The translations under genes and the position numbers were made by a program. Shown piece by piece: positions 28,739 to 37,781 of a DNA stretch of 64,000 bases. How positions within the stretch are numbered: the stretch's first letter is position 1; each line of letters starts with the position of its first letter. Origin of the DNA: Rhizobium altiplani. Lineage in GTDB: Bacteria; Pseudomonadota; Alphaproteobacteria; Rhizobiales; Rhizobiaceae. The stretch is from positions 124,001 to 188,000 of the forward strand of contig NZ_LNCD01000042.1 of the NCBI RefSeq assembly GCF_001542405.1. Direction: 5' to 3'. The notes below the pieces were generated by a model that did no database searches, was not told the DNA's origin, and saw nothing but the letters and a program-made list of their open reading frames with translations.

Positions 28739-30353
28739 CTTTGGCGTAAACCTGCTCGTAGTTGATGGGGATGTGGACCGGATCGACGAAAATCGCGTCC
28801 GGACCACCGAGCCGCTCGGAGCGGATGGTGAACCGCTGCTCGTTGAACACAGGTGCCCACGGGGCATCCTTCATGATGTCGAGGAAGATCGACCGCCAGG
28901 CTTCCTCGCGCTCAGCCTTCTTGGCCGGATCGGTGATCGAATCGGCCGCGGTTGCGCGCTCTTCCAGTGCCTTGTTGCAGTAGTAGGACCAGTTCCAACC
29001 ACCCTTGACCGCGCCCGAGCAGCCGAGGATCGGGCCGTAGAAGTTGGACGGATCCGGGAAGTCGGCGATCCAGGCCATGCCGCCCGACCAGATCATCGGT
29101 GCCTGGTCCGGCTCACCGCCGGCGGCAATGACATTGGCCTGGGCCAGCGATTTGATTTCAGCCTTGATGCCGATGGCGGCGAGATCCTGTTGGATCGCCT
29201 GGGCGATGCGAGGCTGCGGGTCGGTGTTGTAGACGTAGAGTTCGGTTTCGAATCCGTCCGCCAGACCGGCGTCCGCCAAAAGCTTCTTGGCGCCCTCCAC
29301 GTCGTACTTGTAGCCTTCGTAGTCCTTGGCGAAGCCCGGCATGGTCGGCGGCAGAGGCTGGTTCGCCGGAACGGCACGGCCGTTGATGATGCGGATGATG
29401 CGATCCTTGTTGATCGCCATGTTGACGGCCTGACGCACCTTGACGTTGTCGAAGGGCTTCATCGTCGTCTTCATGGTGACGTAGCCGGTGTGCAGCTGAC
29501 CGCCCTCGACAATCAGCTTGGCATAGGTCGGGTCGTTCTTCACCTCGAGGAACTTCGCCGGCGGAATGCCGTCGCCGGCGACGTCGACCTCGCCTTTCTG
29601 CAGGCGCAGGAGTGCCACAACCGGCTCCTGGCCAACCTCAAAAGTGATCTGGTCGAGCTTCGGAAGGCCAGCGTTCCAGTAATCCTTGTTGCGCTCGAAC
29701 ACGAGCTTCTGGCCGAGCGTCCACTCGCCCAGCTTGAACGCGCCCGTACCGACCGGATGCTTGCCGAAATCGGCACCCCATTTTTCGACTTCTTCCTTCG
29801 GGACGACAAAGGAGAAGTTGATCGCCATGACGTGCAGGAAGGTGGCGTCCGGACGGGTCAGTTCGAACTTGATCGTGTAGGGATCAACGACAGTGACGCC
29901 CTCCAGCGACTTGGCCGAACCGTCGGCCATCTTGTCGAAGCCCTTGATCGAGCCAAAGAAGCCGGCGCCGGGGCTCTGGGTCGCCGGGTTTGTGACGCGG
30001 TCCAGCGAGTATTTCACGTCCTCGGCAGTCATTTCGCGGCCGTTGTGGAACTTCACGCCCTTGCGCAGCTTGAAGGTGAAGGTCTTGCCGTCGTCGGAGA
30101 TGGTGTAGTCCTCGGCGAGATCTTTCCGAAGTGTGGAAGTGCCGGGTTCGTAGTCCATGAGACCGTCGAACAGGCTCTTGATCATCGACCAGTTCTGCCA
30201 GTCATAGCCGATGGCCGGATCGAGCGTCGACACGTCGTCCTTGTAGGTCACGACCATCTGGCCGCCCTGCTTGATGTCATCGGCGTGTACCGCCGTCATG
30301 CCCGCTGCGGCAATGGCAAAGAACGCCACGCCTGCAAGAAGTGTCTTACGCAT
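28728..30353 (-). CDS. ABC transporter substrate-binding protein (SBP_bac_5, dipeptide/oligopeptide type)
   Basis: 541 residues. The signal peptide is MRKTLLAGVAFFAIAAAGMTAVHA. The family-5 binding-protein motif region is FTFKLRKGVKFHNGREMTAEDVKYSLDRV-like at about 95-125. The start is ATG 30353; the frame upstream (MNRYKKTRG) has a worse context. It probably delivers an amide or amide-containing compound, given the AmiC/AmiR/formamidase genes in the same operon. Confidence 0.9.
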   Translation of the reverse strand: MRKTLLAGVAFFAIAAAGMTAVHADDIKQGGQMVVTYKDDVSTLDPAIGYDWQNWSMIKSLFDGLMDYEPGTSTLRKDLAEDYTISDDGKTFTFKLRKGVKFHNGREMTAEDVKYSLDRVTNPATQSPGAGFFGSIKGFDKMADGSAKSLEGVTVVDPYTIKFELTRPDATFLHVMAINFSFVVPKEEVEKWGADFGKHPVGTGAFKLGEWTLGQKLVFERNKDYWNAGLPKLDQITFEVGQEPVVALLRLQKGEVDVAGDGIPPAKFLEVKNDPTYAKLIVEGGQLHTGYVTMKTTMKPFDNVKVRQAVNMAINKDRIIRIINGRAVPANQPLPPTMPGFAKDYEGYKYDVEGAKKLLADAGLADGFETELYVYNTDPQPRIAQAIQQDLAAIGIKAEIKSLAQANVIAAGGEPDQAPMIWSGGMAWIADFPDPSNFYGPILGCSGAVKGGWNWSYYCNKALEERATAADSITDPAKKAEREEAWRSIFLDIMKDAPWAPVFNEQRFTIRSERLGGPDAIFVDPVHIPINYEQVYAKDVQ

Positions 30354-30407
30354 TTGCAATTCTCCTCTGGTTTTTTTGTACCTGTTCACGTTATCCGCCG
30401 ACGATCG

Positions 30408-31328
30408 TCAGCGAAGCTTGATGCGCGGATCGATCATCGGGGCGATGAGGTCCGCCATGAGATTGCCGACGACGATGGCCAGGGCCGAGACCAGCGTGAC
30501 TCCCATGATGATCGGAATGTCCACCCGCTGGATCGCCTGCCAGGCAAGCTGGCCGATACCGGGCCACCCGAATACGCTTTCGACCACGACGATGCCCGAC
30601 ATGAACATGCCGATGTCGATGCCGATCATCGCGATTACCGGCAGAATGGCATTCGGCAGCGCGTGGCGGAAAATCACCGTGGCGCGGCCAAGCCCCTTGG
30701 AATGAGCCGTGCGGATGAAATCCTGGCGCAGCACGTCGATCATCGAGGAACGCATCATGCGCGCATACCAGCCCGCTCCCAGCACTCCGAGAGTAAGTGA
30801 GGGCAGCACAAGATGCGCGAAGGTGCCGTAGCCGCCGATCGGAAACCAGCCGAGCTGCACGGAAAAAACGTAGAGCATCAGGATGCCGATAACGAATTGC
30901 GGCGCCGAAACGCCGACGAAGGAAAGGAGCATCAGCCCGTTGTCGAGCCCCGAGCCACGGCGCAGCGCCGAGACGAGACCCATGGCGATGCCGAGAATGA
31001 GTTCGCAGGTGATCGCCCCTGCCATCAGAAGCAGGCTTGCCGGCAGGCGCGAGGCGATCAGCTCTACCACCTCGGTTTTCTGCAGGTAGGAGCGGCCGAA
31101 ATCGCCGTGCAGCAGTCCGGTCGCATAGCGCAGATACTGCTGGTAGAATGGCAGGTTGAGCCCGAGCTGCTGACGGATGCTCTCCACTGTCTCGGCCGTC
31201 GCGCTGCGCCCGGCGATCTGGCGGGCCGGATCGGCCGGCAAAAGGTAAAGCAGCACGAAGGTGACCAGACTGATGCCGACCAGAATGAGCGCCGATTGCA
31301 GCAGGCGGCGGGCGATGTAAGAGATCAT
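30408..31328 (-). CDS. Dipeptide-type ABC transporter permease (DppB-like)
   Basis: A 306-residue inner-membrane permease with about six membrane segments. LIGISLVTFVLLYLLPADPA at the N-terminus and RMMRSSMIDVLRQDFIRTAHSKGL, the EAA coupling loop, are DppB/GsiC features. Its start overlaps the stop of the DppC-like gene by 1 bp. Confidence 0.92.
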   Translation of the reverse strand: MISYIARRLLQSALILVGISLVTFVLLYLLPADPARQIAGRSATAETVESIRQQLGLNLPFYQQYLRYATGLLHGDFGRSYLQKTEVVELIASRLPASLLLMAGAITCELILGIAMGLVSALRRGSGLDNGLMLLSFVGVSAPQFVIGILMLYVFSVQLGWFPIGGYGTFAHLVLPSLTLGVLGAGWYARMMRSSMIDVLRQDFIRTAHSKGLGRATVIFRHALPNAILPVIAMIGIDIGMFMSGIVVVESVFGWPGIGQLAWQAIQRVDIPIIMGVTLVSALAIVVGNLMADLIAPMIDPRIKLR

Positions 31329-32215
31329 CAGTGGTGCCCCTGCTGAGTCGGGTCGAGGATGTCGCGCAGGGCATCGCCGACGAGATTGAACGCGAGCGCG
31401 AGCAAGATGATCGCAAAACCCGGAATGAAGACGAGCCAGGGCGCGCTGGTGAAATAGGTCTGGTTCTCGAAGATGATGTTGCCCCAGGAGGCCGTCGGCG
31501 GCTGGACGCCGATGCCGAGGTAGCTGAGCGTCGCCTCGAGCAGCACCGTCGTTGCAATGCCGAGCGTCGCATAGACGACGATGGTCGATACCAGATGCGG
31601 GAAAATGTGGCGGGTGAGGATGCGGAAAGTCCCTGCTCCGAGCGCCCGTTCAGCCTCCACGAAATCCCGCTCGGCAAGCGAACGCGTTTCCGTGTAGAGC
31701 ACGCGGGCGATCTGCACCCAGTTGACCATGGCGATCACCATGGCAACGATCAGGAGGCTCGGGCGGAAGATCGCCGCAAGCACGATGGCAAGCAACAGCG
31801 CCGGAAATGCCATCATCAGATCGGTGAAACGCATCAGCACAGTACTCACCCAGCCCTTGAAATAGCCGGCAGTGATACCGACCGCCGAGCCGATGAGGAC
31901 GGAGACGCCGTTGGCGATGACGCCAATGATCAGCGAGGTTCGCGCGCCGTAGATGATGCGGCTCAGTAGATCGCGGCCGACCAGATCGGTGCCGAACCAG
32001 AACTGCACGTTCGGCGCGAGCGGCGCGCCCTCGAGCGTTAGTCCTTCGAAGAACTGTTCATCCGGATTGTAAGGAACGATCCATGGCGCAAACACTGCGG
32101 CGAAAACGATCAGCGCAATGACGATCAGCCCGAAAACGGCAAGTTTGCGCTTCAGGAGGCGGCGAAAGACGCCGGGTGTCGGAGCGACAGGGACGGAGAT
32201 GGCGACATCAGCCAC
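31328..32215 (-). CDS. Dipeptide-type ABC transporter permease (DppC-like)
   Basis: A 295-residue inner-membrane permease. The N-terminal LKRKLAVFGLIVIALIVFAA segment, FGTDLVGRDLLSRIIYGAR and the coupling loop REL-type TETRSLAERDFVEAERALG are DppC/GsiD hallmarks. It overlaps the ANTAR regulator gene by 8 bp and the DppB-like gene by 1 bp. Confidence 0.92.
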   Translation of the reverse strand: MADVAISVPVAPTPGVFRRLLKRKLAVFGLIVIALIVFAAVFAPWIVPYNPDEQFFEGLTLEGAPLAPNVQFWFGTDLVGRDLLSRIIYGARTSLIIGVIANGVSVLIGSAVGITAGYFKGWVSTVLMRFTDLMMAFPALLLAIVLAAIFRPSLLIVAMVIAMVNWVQIARVLYTETRSLAERDFVEAERALGAGTFRILTRHIFPHLVSTIVVYATLGIATTVLLEATLSYLGIGVQPPTASWGNIIFENQTYFTSAPWLVFIPGFAIILLALAFNLVGDALRDILDPTQQGHH

Positions 32216-32813
32216 GGCGCTTGCCCTCGTTCAACCCGGTTTTCTCCAGAATGATTTGAGCGACCTCGTCGATCGTTCGGCGTTCGTCCATCGCGCGGCG
32301 GCGAAGCAAGGCATAGGCGGCGTCGGCCGGCAGCCGCTCCCGCACCATCAGGATCGCGGTGGCCTCGGCAAGGTTTTCCCGGTTCGCCAGACGTTCGGAG
32401 AGCGTTGCGACTTCGCTTGAGAGCGACTTGCGGCGCTTAAACGCATGCGTGGCAATGACCAGCGCGCTATAGACGCCCGAGCTGCCGATCGGCTTCAGCA
32501 GCTGCGCGTCGGCGCCGTGGCTGACGGCCCAGGTGATCCGTCCCGGCGCTTCGCTGCCGATCAGGGCGATCGTTGGAATGGGCGCCTCGCCGGCGCTCCA
32601 GGGAAACTGCTCATCATAGCCCATGTCTGCGTCGAACATCAGCACGTCGAAATCCTGAAACGACTGTTCGGCCGCAAGCTCCGGCCAGACGGTCACGGCG
32701 CTGACGCCGATGCGCGCGAACTGGCGTTCCAGCGCCTCGGTATTGGCGTGTTGGCGGTGCAGGATCAGCGCTCTTAGGCCTTCGAAGGAAGGCGTCATGA
32801 AGCCATTGTTCAT
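32208..32813 (-). CDS. AmiR-like ANTAR-domain antitermination regulator
   Basis: 201 residues. A pseudo-receiver domain (about 12-125) contains DFDVLMFDADMGYDEQFP. It is followed by a coiled-coil linker and a C-terminal ANTAR RNA-binding domain (about 130-195: LANRENLAEATAILMVRERL, DAAYALLRRRAMDERRTIDE). ANTAR proteins bind leader RNA and prevent termination. Its start overlaps the stop of the AmiC-like gene by 1 bp, the AmiC-AmiR pairing of Pseudomonas, where AmiC restrains AmiR until an amide binds. The operon leader has a matching terminator. Confidence 0.9.
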   Translation of the reverse strand: MNNGFMTPSFEGLRALILHRQHANTEALERQFARIGVSAVTVWPELAAEQSFQDFDVLMFDADMGYDEQFPWSAGEAPIPTIALIGSEAPGRITWAVSHGADAQLLKPIGSSGVYSALVIATHAFKRRKSLSSEVATLSERLANRENLAEATAILMVRERLPADAAYALLRRRAMDERRTIDEVAQIILEKTGLNEGKRRG

Positions 32814-33985
32814 TAGACGAGTCTCAGCTGTGGTCGGGACGGCGTCGTCGCGGTTTCGATTGCGGGAACGGCAAGCGCCGAGCGGATGAGAAAGGGATCC
32901 GGTGCGATCGCGTCGCGTCCTTGCCGGACGATATCATAACGGCCGCCGGCAGTCGCCCGAGCGACATGCGCGACCACGTGAATGTGGTTGTTGGCCGGGT
33001 CGATCCGCAACGGGCCGAAGGGCGTTTCGACCGCGCGTGCCTTGACCGCTTCGAGCACATCGAGTGCCGCCGCTTCGCCTGCGGCCTCGATCCCGGCAGC
33101 GATCAGCAGAACCGCCGAATAGGCCTGCGCGAAGAAGGCCGAAATGCCGGCGGCGCGAGCGTCTTTTGGAAGTCCCGCGAGAAAGCGCGCGTTTTCCTGC
33201 GTCTCCAGCGTTTCGAAATATGTCGCCGTGGTGTAGTGCCCTTCGGCCGCAGGCATGATCTTGACGATCTCGTTCTCACCGAGATTGCAGCTCAGCACCG
33301 GGCGACGGCCCGGCGCGAAATCGCCGTCGCGCTCGCCGAGCGCGCGATAGGCGCGCAGGAAAGCGTAGGATGAGGGTCCGATCAGCGAATTGAGGATGAA
33401 ATCCGGCTTTTTGCGGTGAATTTCATCGATGATACGGTCGATATCGGCGTCGCCGAGCGGAACGTGCCGTTCGCCGAGGACCTCGCCACCGGAACGCAGG
33501 ATCACATCACGAGCAATTCGGCAGGTCTCCCAGCCCCAAATGTAGTTTGAGCCAAGGAGGAAACCCCGGCGGCCGAAGGCAGGAAGGGCGAATTCCAGAA
33601 GCGGCAGAATGTGTTGATTGGCGCAGGCACCGACATAGACAACATTCTCGTTCGCCTCGAACCCCTCGTAGACGCAGGGGTACCAGAGGAGTGCCTGCGT
33701 CTTTTCCAGGACCGGGATGACCTCTTTGCGGCTCCAGGATGTCGTGCAGCCGACAATATGTCGGACCTCGCCACCGCTCACCAGCTCGGCGGCAAGCGCA
33801 GCATAGCGATCGGTATTTCCCTTCGGATCGGCAACACTGGCCTCAAGCCGGAACGGCAGGCCAGTGCGCGCATTGACTGCGGCGATCCCAGCCATCGTGC
33901 CAGCGTAGCCCTGCTCACCCAGATCCGCGTAGGGACCGGAGCGGGAAAACAATACGCCGACCTGAACAACCGTCCGAGTGTCCAA
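32813..33985 (-). CDS. AmiC-like amide-binding sensor protein
   Basis: A 390-residue type-I periplasmic-binding-fold protein without a signal peptide (QVGVLFSRSGPYADLGEQG at the N-terminus), as expected for a cytoplasmic AmiC. Central motifs include VGCTTSWSRKEVIPVLEK, LLWYPCVYEGFE and GSNYIWGWETCR, typical of the AmiC/urea-short-chain amide binding group. The start is TTG 33985 with AGGTG nine nt upstream; no ATG in frame gives a better N-terminus. It is translationally coupled to the ANTAR gene. Confidence 0.88.
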   Translation of the reverse strand: MDTRTVVQVGVLFSRSGPYADLGEQGYAGTMAGIAAVNARTGLPFRLEASVADPKGNTDRYAALAAELVSGGEVRHIVGCTTSWSRKEVIPVLEKTQALLWYPCVYEGFEANENVVYVGACANQHILPLLEFALPAFGRRGFLLGSNYIWGWETCRIARDVILRSGGEVLGERHVPLGDADIDRIIDEIHRKKPDFILNSLIGPSSYAFLRAYRALGERDGDFAPGRRPVLSCNLGENEIVKIMPAAEGHYTTATYFETLETQENARFLAGLPKDARAAGISAFFAQAYSAVLLIAAGIEAAGEAAALDVLEAVKARAVETPFGPLRIDPANNHIHVVAHVARATAGGRYDIVRQGRDAIAPDPFLIRSALAVPAIETATTPSRPQLRLV

Positions 33986-34001
33986 AAAGCACCTATGAAC
34001 G

Positions 34002-34035
34002 AAAAAACCCCACGCGGGATGTCATCCCGGTGAGG
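34002..34035 (-). terminator. Leader terminator (attenuator) upstream of the AmiC-AmiR operon
   Basis: Read on the minus strand, CCUCAC-CGGGAU pairs with AUCCCG-c-GUGGGG around a GAC loop. This gives a 12-bp stem with one bulged C and one U-G pair, directly followed by UUUUUU (34007-34002). It lies 17 bp before the TTG start of the AmiC-like gene, inside the leader rather than at the end of a gene. That position makes it an attenuator for an operon that encodes its own ANTAR antiterminator. Confidence 0.85.
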
Positions 34036-34065
34036 CCGAACCGCCTGATTTTTTTCGATGTTCGG
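34033..34065 (-). promoter_or_regulatory. Alternative leader RNA hairpins overlapping the attenuator
   Basis: On the minus strand AGGC-GGUUCG-GCCU (34046-34033) forms a 4-bp stem with a six-base loop. Its 3' arm uses bases of the terminator's 5' arm, so the two structures exclude each other. A longer pairing CCGAAC (34065-34060) with GUUCGG (34041-34036) is also possible. ANTAR targets are paired hexaloop hairpins. The loop here does not match the A-x-x-G consensus as I remember it, so the exact AmiR site remains open. Confidence 0.45.
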
Positions 34066-34067
34066 AA

Positions 34068-34097
34068 TTGATAGCGCCCTTTATATAGGGCCGTCAA
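34068..34097 (-). promoter_or_regulatory. Candidate promoter of the amide operon
   Basis: TTGACG (34097-34092) and TATCAA (34073-34068) on the minus strand are spaced by 18 bp. Transcription from here would give a leader of about 75 nt containing the hairpins and the attenuator. A GCCCT-ATATAA-AGGGC inverted repeat falls between the two hexamers and could bind a regulator. Confidence 0.4.
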
Positions 34098-34534
34098 GTA
34101 TAGGCGAAGCAAGGATTGAAGTGACGACAACCATTCTGAGAGCCAGAAACTGTGCTTCTGGTCCGATATGCCGCTGATAGCCTCGGCGCATTTCGGCGTC
34201 ATCTCTTGACCCGCCGCCCAAAACGACGAAATCAATCATGAAACCGGGCTGGAAAAGAGCCGCCCCGGCGCGTTTCCAAGCGAGCGACGATCCGATATCG
34301 TTGGGACCGAGGTCCTGCGGGAGCCCCCTCAGTTGATCGATGTCTTGGTTCACGTTTACCCTGCGGCCAAGGCGCATAGTCGCTCACGGCGCGAACGCCA
34401 TAGAGGAGAACGATCGTCATGAATTGCCATGCCTCGCTTGTCGATCGACCGATTTGCAGCCCCGGAAGATATCCACTCCGGCAAAGCCGCGCTCGAGCAA
34501 GATCTTCACGCGGTGTCAGACGGATGCCGGCTTC
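34098..34534. other. Gap without a convincing gene
   Basis: Bases between the amide operon promoter and the beta-helix membrane protein. Short open frames on both strands have no recognisable protein character. A frame on the plus strand is open from 34340, but the first 65 codons look like random GC-rich translation, so the start of the next gene is placed at 34535. Confidence 0.5.
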
Positions 34535-36259
34535 ATGAACCAGAAAGCGCCCCAACCGGGATCTCATGTTCCCGTCCTGCAAAGCCTTGCCGATTTTCAT
34601 CCGCTGAGCGCCGCTGAAACGAAGGTCGTGGCACATCTGCAGTTGGGAGACTTCGACCGATTGGGCGACGGTCTGCGGCCGGAACAGGAAGATCCCGAGC
34701 GGACGGTGCGGGCGGACCTGTTGCGCTATCTCATCCTTGGCGACGGTGCCTATCGTTTGCATGAGAAAGGGTTGAGGCTGAGCGGAGCCTGGATCATTGG
34801 CATTCTCGACCTGGAGGGGTGCCGGATACCGCGCGACATCGGTCTCAAGGATTGTCACTTCGACGCCTCGCCGGTGCTGCGCTCGGCGGTTATCGATAAT
34901 CTGTTCCTGGACGGTTCGGCCCTGCCCGGGTTGCAGGCCGACAGGTTGGAGGCACGGGGAGTCCTTTCGCTTCGCGGCGCAATAGTAACCGGGGAAATAC
35001 GCCTTCCCGGCGCGCGGATTGGCGGTAGCATTGAGGCTGATGGTGTTTCGATCACTTCGCCCGGCGATATGGCTTTCGACGCCGAGGCATTGGAAACACG
35101 CGGTGGCATCCTGTTGCGTGGCGCCAATGTGCGTGGCGGCATCAATCTTTCGGCGGCGCGCCTGGGGGGCGACGTCAATGCGGTCGGCGCACAGATCGAA
35201 CGCCCGGGCGAAGTCGCATTGAACGCAGACGCGATCGTGGCAGGGGGCGACCTTGCCTTGCGTGGGGCGACCATCGTCGGCGAAACGCGCCTTCTCGGTG
35301 CCCGCTTCGGAGGTGACGTCAATTGCACCTCCGCATCACTTTCGCAGCCGGACGGCAATGCGCTGCGGCTCAATCGCGCCATCATCGACGGCGCATTCTT
35401 CCTGCGACAAGGTGCATCCGTCGAGGGTGCGCTCGACCTCACTGCGACGACGATCGGCGCTATAGATGACGATCAGAGCAGCTGGCCCAAGACTGGCGAC
35501 CTGCTTTTGAACCGCTGCCGGTACGGTGCTTTCATTGGAGGACCAGCCGATGCGGCAAGCCGGCTCGACTGGCTATCGCGCCAGACACCGGAGCGGTGGA
35601 ACGCGGACTTCTGGCCGCAGCCCTACGAGCATCTGTCAATGGTATTGCGGGAAATGGGCCATGACGAGGATGCCCGTACGGTCTTGATCGCCAAGGAGCG
35701 ACTGCAGCGGCGTGCGCGCCGAGCGCGTGCCAAAAATCCGATCTTGCGGGCAAGCCTGGCGATTGTCGACGGTGTGCTTGCCGTCACCCTTCGTTACGGG
35801 CGGCAGCCTCTGCTGGTGCTGGTCTGGCTGATGCTCTTCTGGGCGATCGGCACGGGTGTCTTCGCATTCGCCTATCGCGACGGTGCAATGAAACCGAACA
35901 ATCCCATCGTTCTGCGTTCCCCCGAATGGACGATGTGTGATCTCCCGCAAACCGAAATCCGCTATATGCCATCAACCGGACAGGACCTGGCTGGACGTGC
36001 CGCGGTCGGGGAGGACCAGCTCACTTGCTTCCGCAATCAGCCGGAAGCGGCCAGCTACCCGGAGTTCAATGCGCCAATGTACTCGCTGGATGTACTCCTG
36101 CCGGTAGCGTCCATCGGTCAAAGGGAATACTGGCGACCCGATTCGATGAAACCAAACGGCACGTTCTCCTTGAGATATTTTTTCTTCCAGTCCGTCATCG
36201 GCTGGGCCCTCAGCCTTCTGGCTGTCGCTGGTTTCTCCGGTCTGGTGAAATCACACTAA
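34535..36259 (+). CDS. Unrecognised membrane protein with pentapeptide-like beta-helix repeats
   Basis: 574 residues, not assigned to a named family. The part from about 85 to 310 is a run of repeats of the kind LRGAxxxGExRLxGARxGG (for example LSLRGAIVTGEIRLPGARIG, ILLRGANVRGGINLSAARLG), predicted to fold as a right-handed beta-helix. Two hydrophobic segments follow, near 415-435 (LLVLVWLMLFWAIGTGVFAF) and at the C-terminus (SVIGWALSLLAVAGFSGLV). The start ATG 34535 (MNQKAPQPG) is chosen because the frame upstream looks non-coding. It stands alone between convergent/divergent neighbours. Confidence 0.7.
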   Translation: MNQKAPQPGSHVPVLQSLADFHPLSAAETKVVAHLQLGDFDRLGDGLRPEQEDPERTVRADLLRYLILGDGAYRLHEKGLRLSGAWIIGILDLEGCRIPRDIGLKDCHFDASPVLRSAVIDNLFLDGSALPGLQADRLEARGVLSLRGAIVTGEIRLPGARIGGSIEADGVSITSPGDMAFDAEALETRGGILLRGANVRGGINLSAARLGGDVNAVGAQIERPGEVALNADAIVAGGDLALRGATIVGETRLLGARFGGDVNCTSASLSQPDGNALRLNRAIIDGAFFLRQGASVEGALDLTATTIGAIDDDQSSWPKTGDLLLNRCRYGAFIGGPADAASRLDWLSRQTPERWNADFWPQPYEHLSMVLREMGHDEDARTVLIAKERLQRRARRARAKNPILRASLAIVDGVLAVTLRYGRQPLLVLVWLMLFWAIGTGVFAFAYRDGAMKPNNPIVLRSPEWTMCDLPQTEIRYMPSTGQDLAGRAAVGEDQLTCFRNQPEAASYPEFNAPMYSLDVLLPVASIGQREYWRPDSMKPNGTFSLRYFFFQSVIGWALSLLAVAGFSGLVKSH

Positions 36260-36280
36260 AATAGCCGGACGCGCTCGCTA

Positions 36281-37450
36281 TCAAGGCTGAAGATGCGTGA
36301 GTTCCTCACCAAGCTGTCGCAACGGCAGCACCTCGATTTCGTTGTTGAGAGGATAGGCCTCGGACCCTGGGTAAACAACGATGCGGCGATCGGGCTTCAG
36401 TTCCAGGCAGGCGTTATGAAAGCCGCGTTCCACTTTCGGAGTGAGACTTCGCTTGATCTCGATTGCCCAACGGCGCCCGCCGGGCAGAGTGACAATGAGG
36501 TCGACCTCGGCGCCGGCAGCGGTACGATAGAAGTTCGCATGTGCGCCCACTGGTATAGCGGCATGAAGCGTTTCGATCACGAATCCTTCCCAACTGGCGC
36601 CGGCGATCGGGTGCCCGAGAATATCCTCGAGCGTTGTCAATCCAAGGAGACTGTGGAGCAGCCCGGAGTCGCGAACGTATACACGCGGCGACTTTACCAG
36701 GCGTTTGCCCGCATTGTTGTGCCAGGGTTCGAGCCGACGCACCAGAAGCAGATCCACCATGAGATCGAGATAGGAAGCAACGGTCTTTCCGTCGACGCCG
36801 AGTGCGCGGGCGAAGTCTGCCGCATTGAGAAGGCCGGATTGATGGTGCGCGAGCATTGTCCAGAATCGGCGTAGCGTTTCGGCAGCAATCCTTGGTCCAA
36901 GAAGCGGAATGTCCCGTTCCAGGTACGTTCGAATGAAATCAAGGCGCCACCGCTGGCTAACAGCATCTGTCCGGGCCAGAAGACTGTCAGGAAACCCACC
37001 CCGGTTCCACAGCGTGTTGAGCTCAGTCGCGTGGACCTCGAGGCCGTCAATTGGGGCAAGCTCCAAATATGCTATCCGTCCAGCCAGGCTCTCGCCGGAC
37101 TGTTTCAGGAGATCGATCGAGGCCGAGCCGAGCAAAAGGAAACGCCCGCTGCGCAATCCCTTTCGCCGCCCCTTGTCGATTAGTCCACGAAGAGCCTGGA
37201 AGAGGTCCGGAACACGGTGGACCTCGTCGAGAATAACCAGTTTATCCTCGTGACCGGAAAGGTAGAGCTCAGGCTCGGAGAGCTTGGCTCGATCGGCGTC
37301 CGACTCCAGATCGAGATAGATCGACGGCCGCTGTTCGCCTATTTCCAATGCGAGCGTTGTCTTTCCTACCTGTCGAGGTCCCAGCAAAGCGACGGCCGGA
37401 TTGGAATCGATGAGCTCAATGAGTTCTAATGTTTTTCGCCTGGGGATCAT
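36281..37450 (-). CDS. AAA ATPase with DUF4143 domain
   Basis: 389 residues. The N-terminal AAA_14 domain has Walker A LLGPRQVGKTTLAL and Walker B KLVILDEVHRVPDLF, plus a sensor-type FLLLGSASIDLL. The C-terminal DUF4143 (about 200-380) has a PD-(D/E)XK-like core, AGAEVDLIVTLPGGRRWAIE. Such proteins are widespread; a DNA-processing or toxin-antitoxin-like role has been suggested but is unproven. It is a single-gene unit convergent with the beta-helix membrane protein. Confidence 0.85.
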   Translation of the reverse strand: MIPRRKTLELIELIDSNPAVALLGPRQVGKTTLALEIGEQRPSIYLDLESDADRAKLSEPELYLSGHEDKLVILDEVHRVPDLFQALRGLIDKGRRKGLRSGRFLLLGSASIDLLKQSGESLAGRIAYLELAPIDGLEVHATELNTLWNRGGFPDSLLARTDAVSQRWRLDFIRTYLERDIPLLGPRIAAETLRRFWTMLAHHQSGLLNAADFARALGVDGKTVASYLDLMVDLLLVRRLEPWHNNAGKRLVKSPRVYVRDSGLLHSLLGLTTLEDILGHPIAGASWEGFVIETLHAAIPVGAHANFYRTAAGAEVDLIVTLPGGRRWAIEIKRSLTPKVERGFHNACLELKPDRRIVVYPGSEAYPLNNEIEVLPLRQLGEELTHLQP

Positions 37451-37781
37451 CCTTGCAATTATGGAGTTCAGATCCAGAAATGCAAGGTTAAATATCGAAT
37501 GGGCAGGGAGACGTGCGATTCAGCGCCCTAGGCAAGCGACAGCACGTTAACGATCTCAAGTCGTGAAGTGGCGCCAGAGCGAGTCAAATCCGGGGGGCGC
37601 GCGTCCGCTGCGCCGGGTTGCAAGGTTGTAGCAGCTCGACCCCTGCTGCACCGACCGATGGCGTGATTGCTTCTCCGCCTCAGTGAGAGGACGCGATCTT
37701 CCAAATGTTCCGCTTTCAAGAACTATAGTGCTCTCTCGGCAGAGAATCCCGAAGTTCAGCTTTCCTAAAGAGTTGGGATTT
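37451..37781. other. Gap without a convincing gene
   Basis: A 331-bp stretch between the DUF4143 ATPase start and the end of the RND pump gene. No tRNA clover-leaf, T-run terminator or conserved frame was found. Small frames are Arg-rich shadows. It should contain the promoter of the ATPase gene, which could not be located. Confidence 0.5.

Noticed and set aside
28731..30800. 689-codon plus-strand frame
   Set aside because: It lies antisense to the binding-protein and permease genes of the amide operon and shows no domain.
34340..34534. Upstream start for the beta-helix membrane protein
   Set aside because: The extra 65 codons have no export signal, no ribosome site and random composition; ATG 34535 is preferred.
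37528..37720. Possible tRNA remnant or attachment site
   Set aside because: A stretch reads vaguely like a tRNA T-arm, but no acceptor stem or anticodon arm can be paired.
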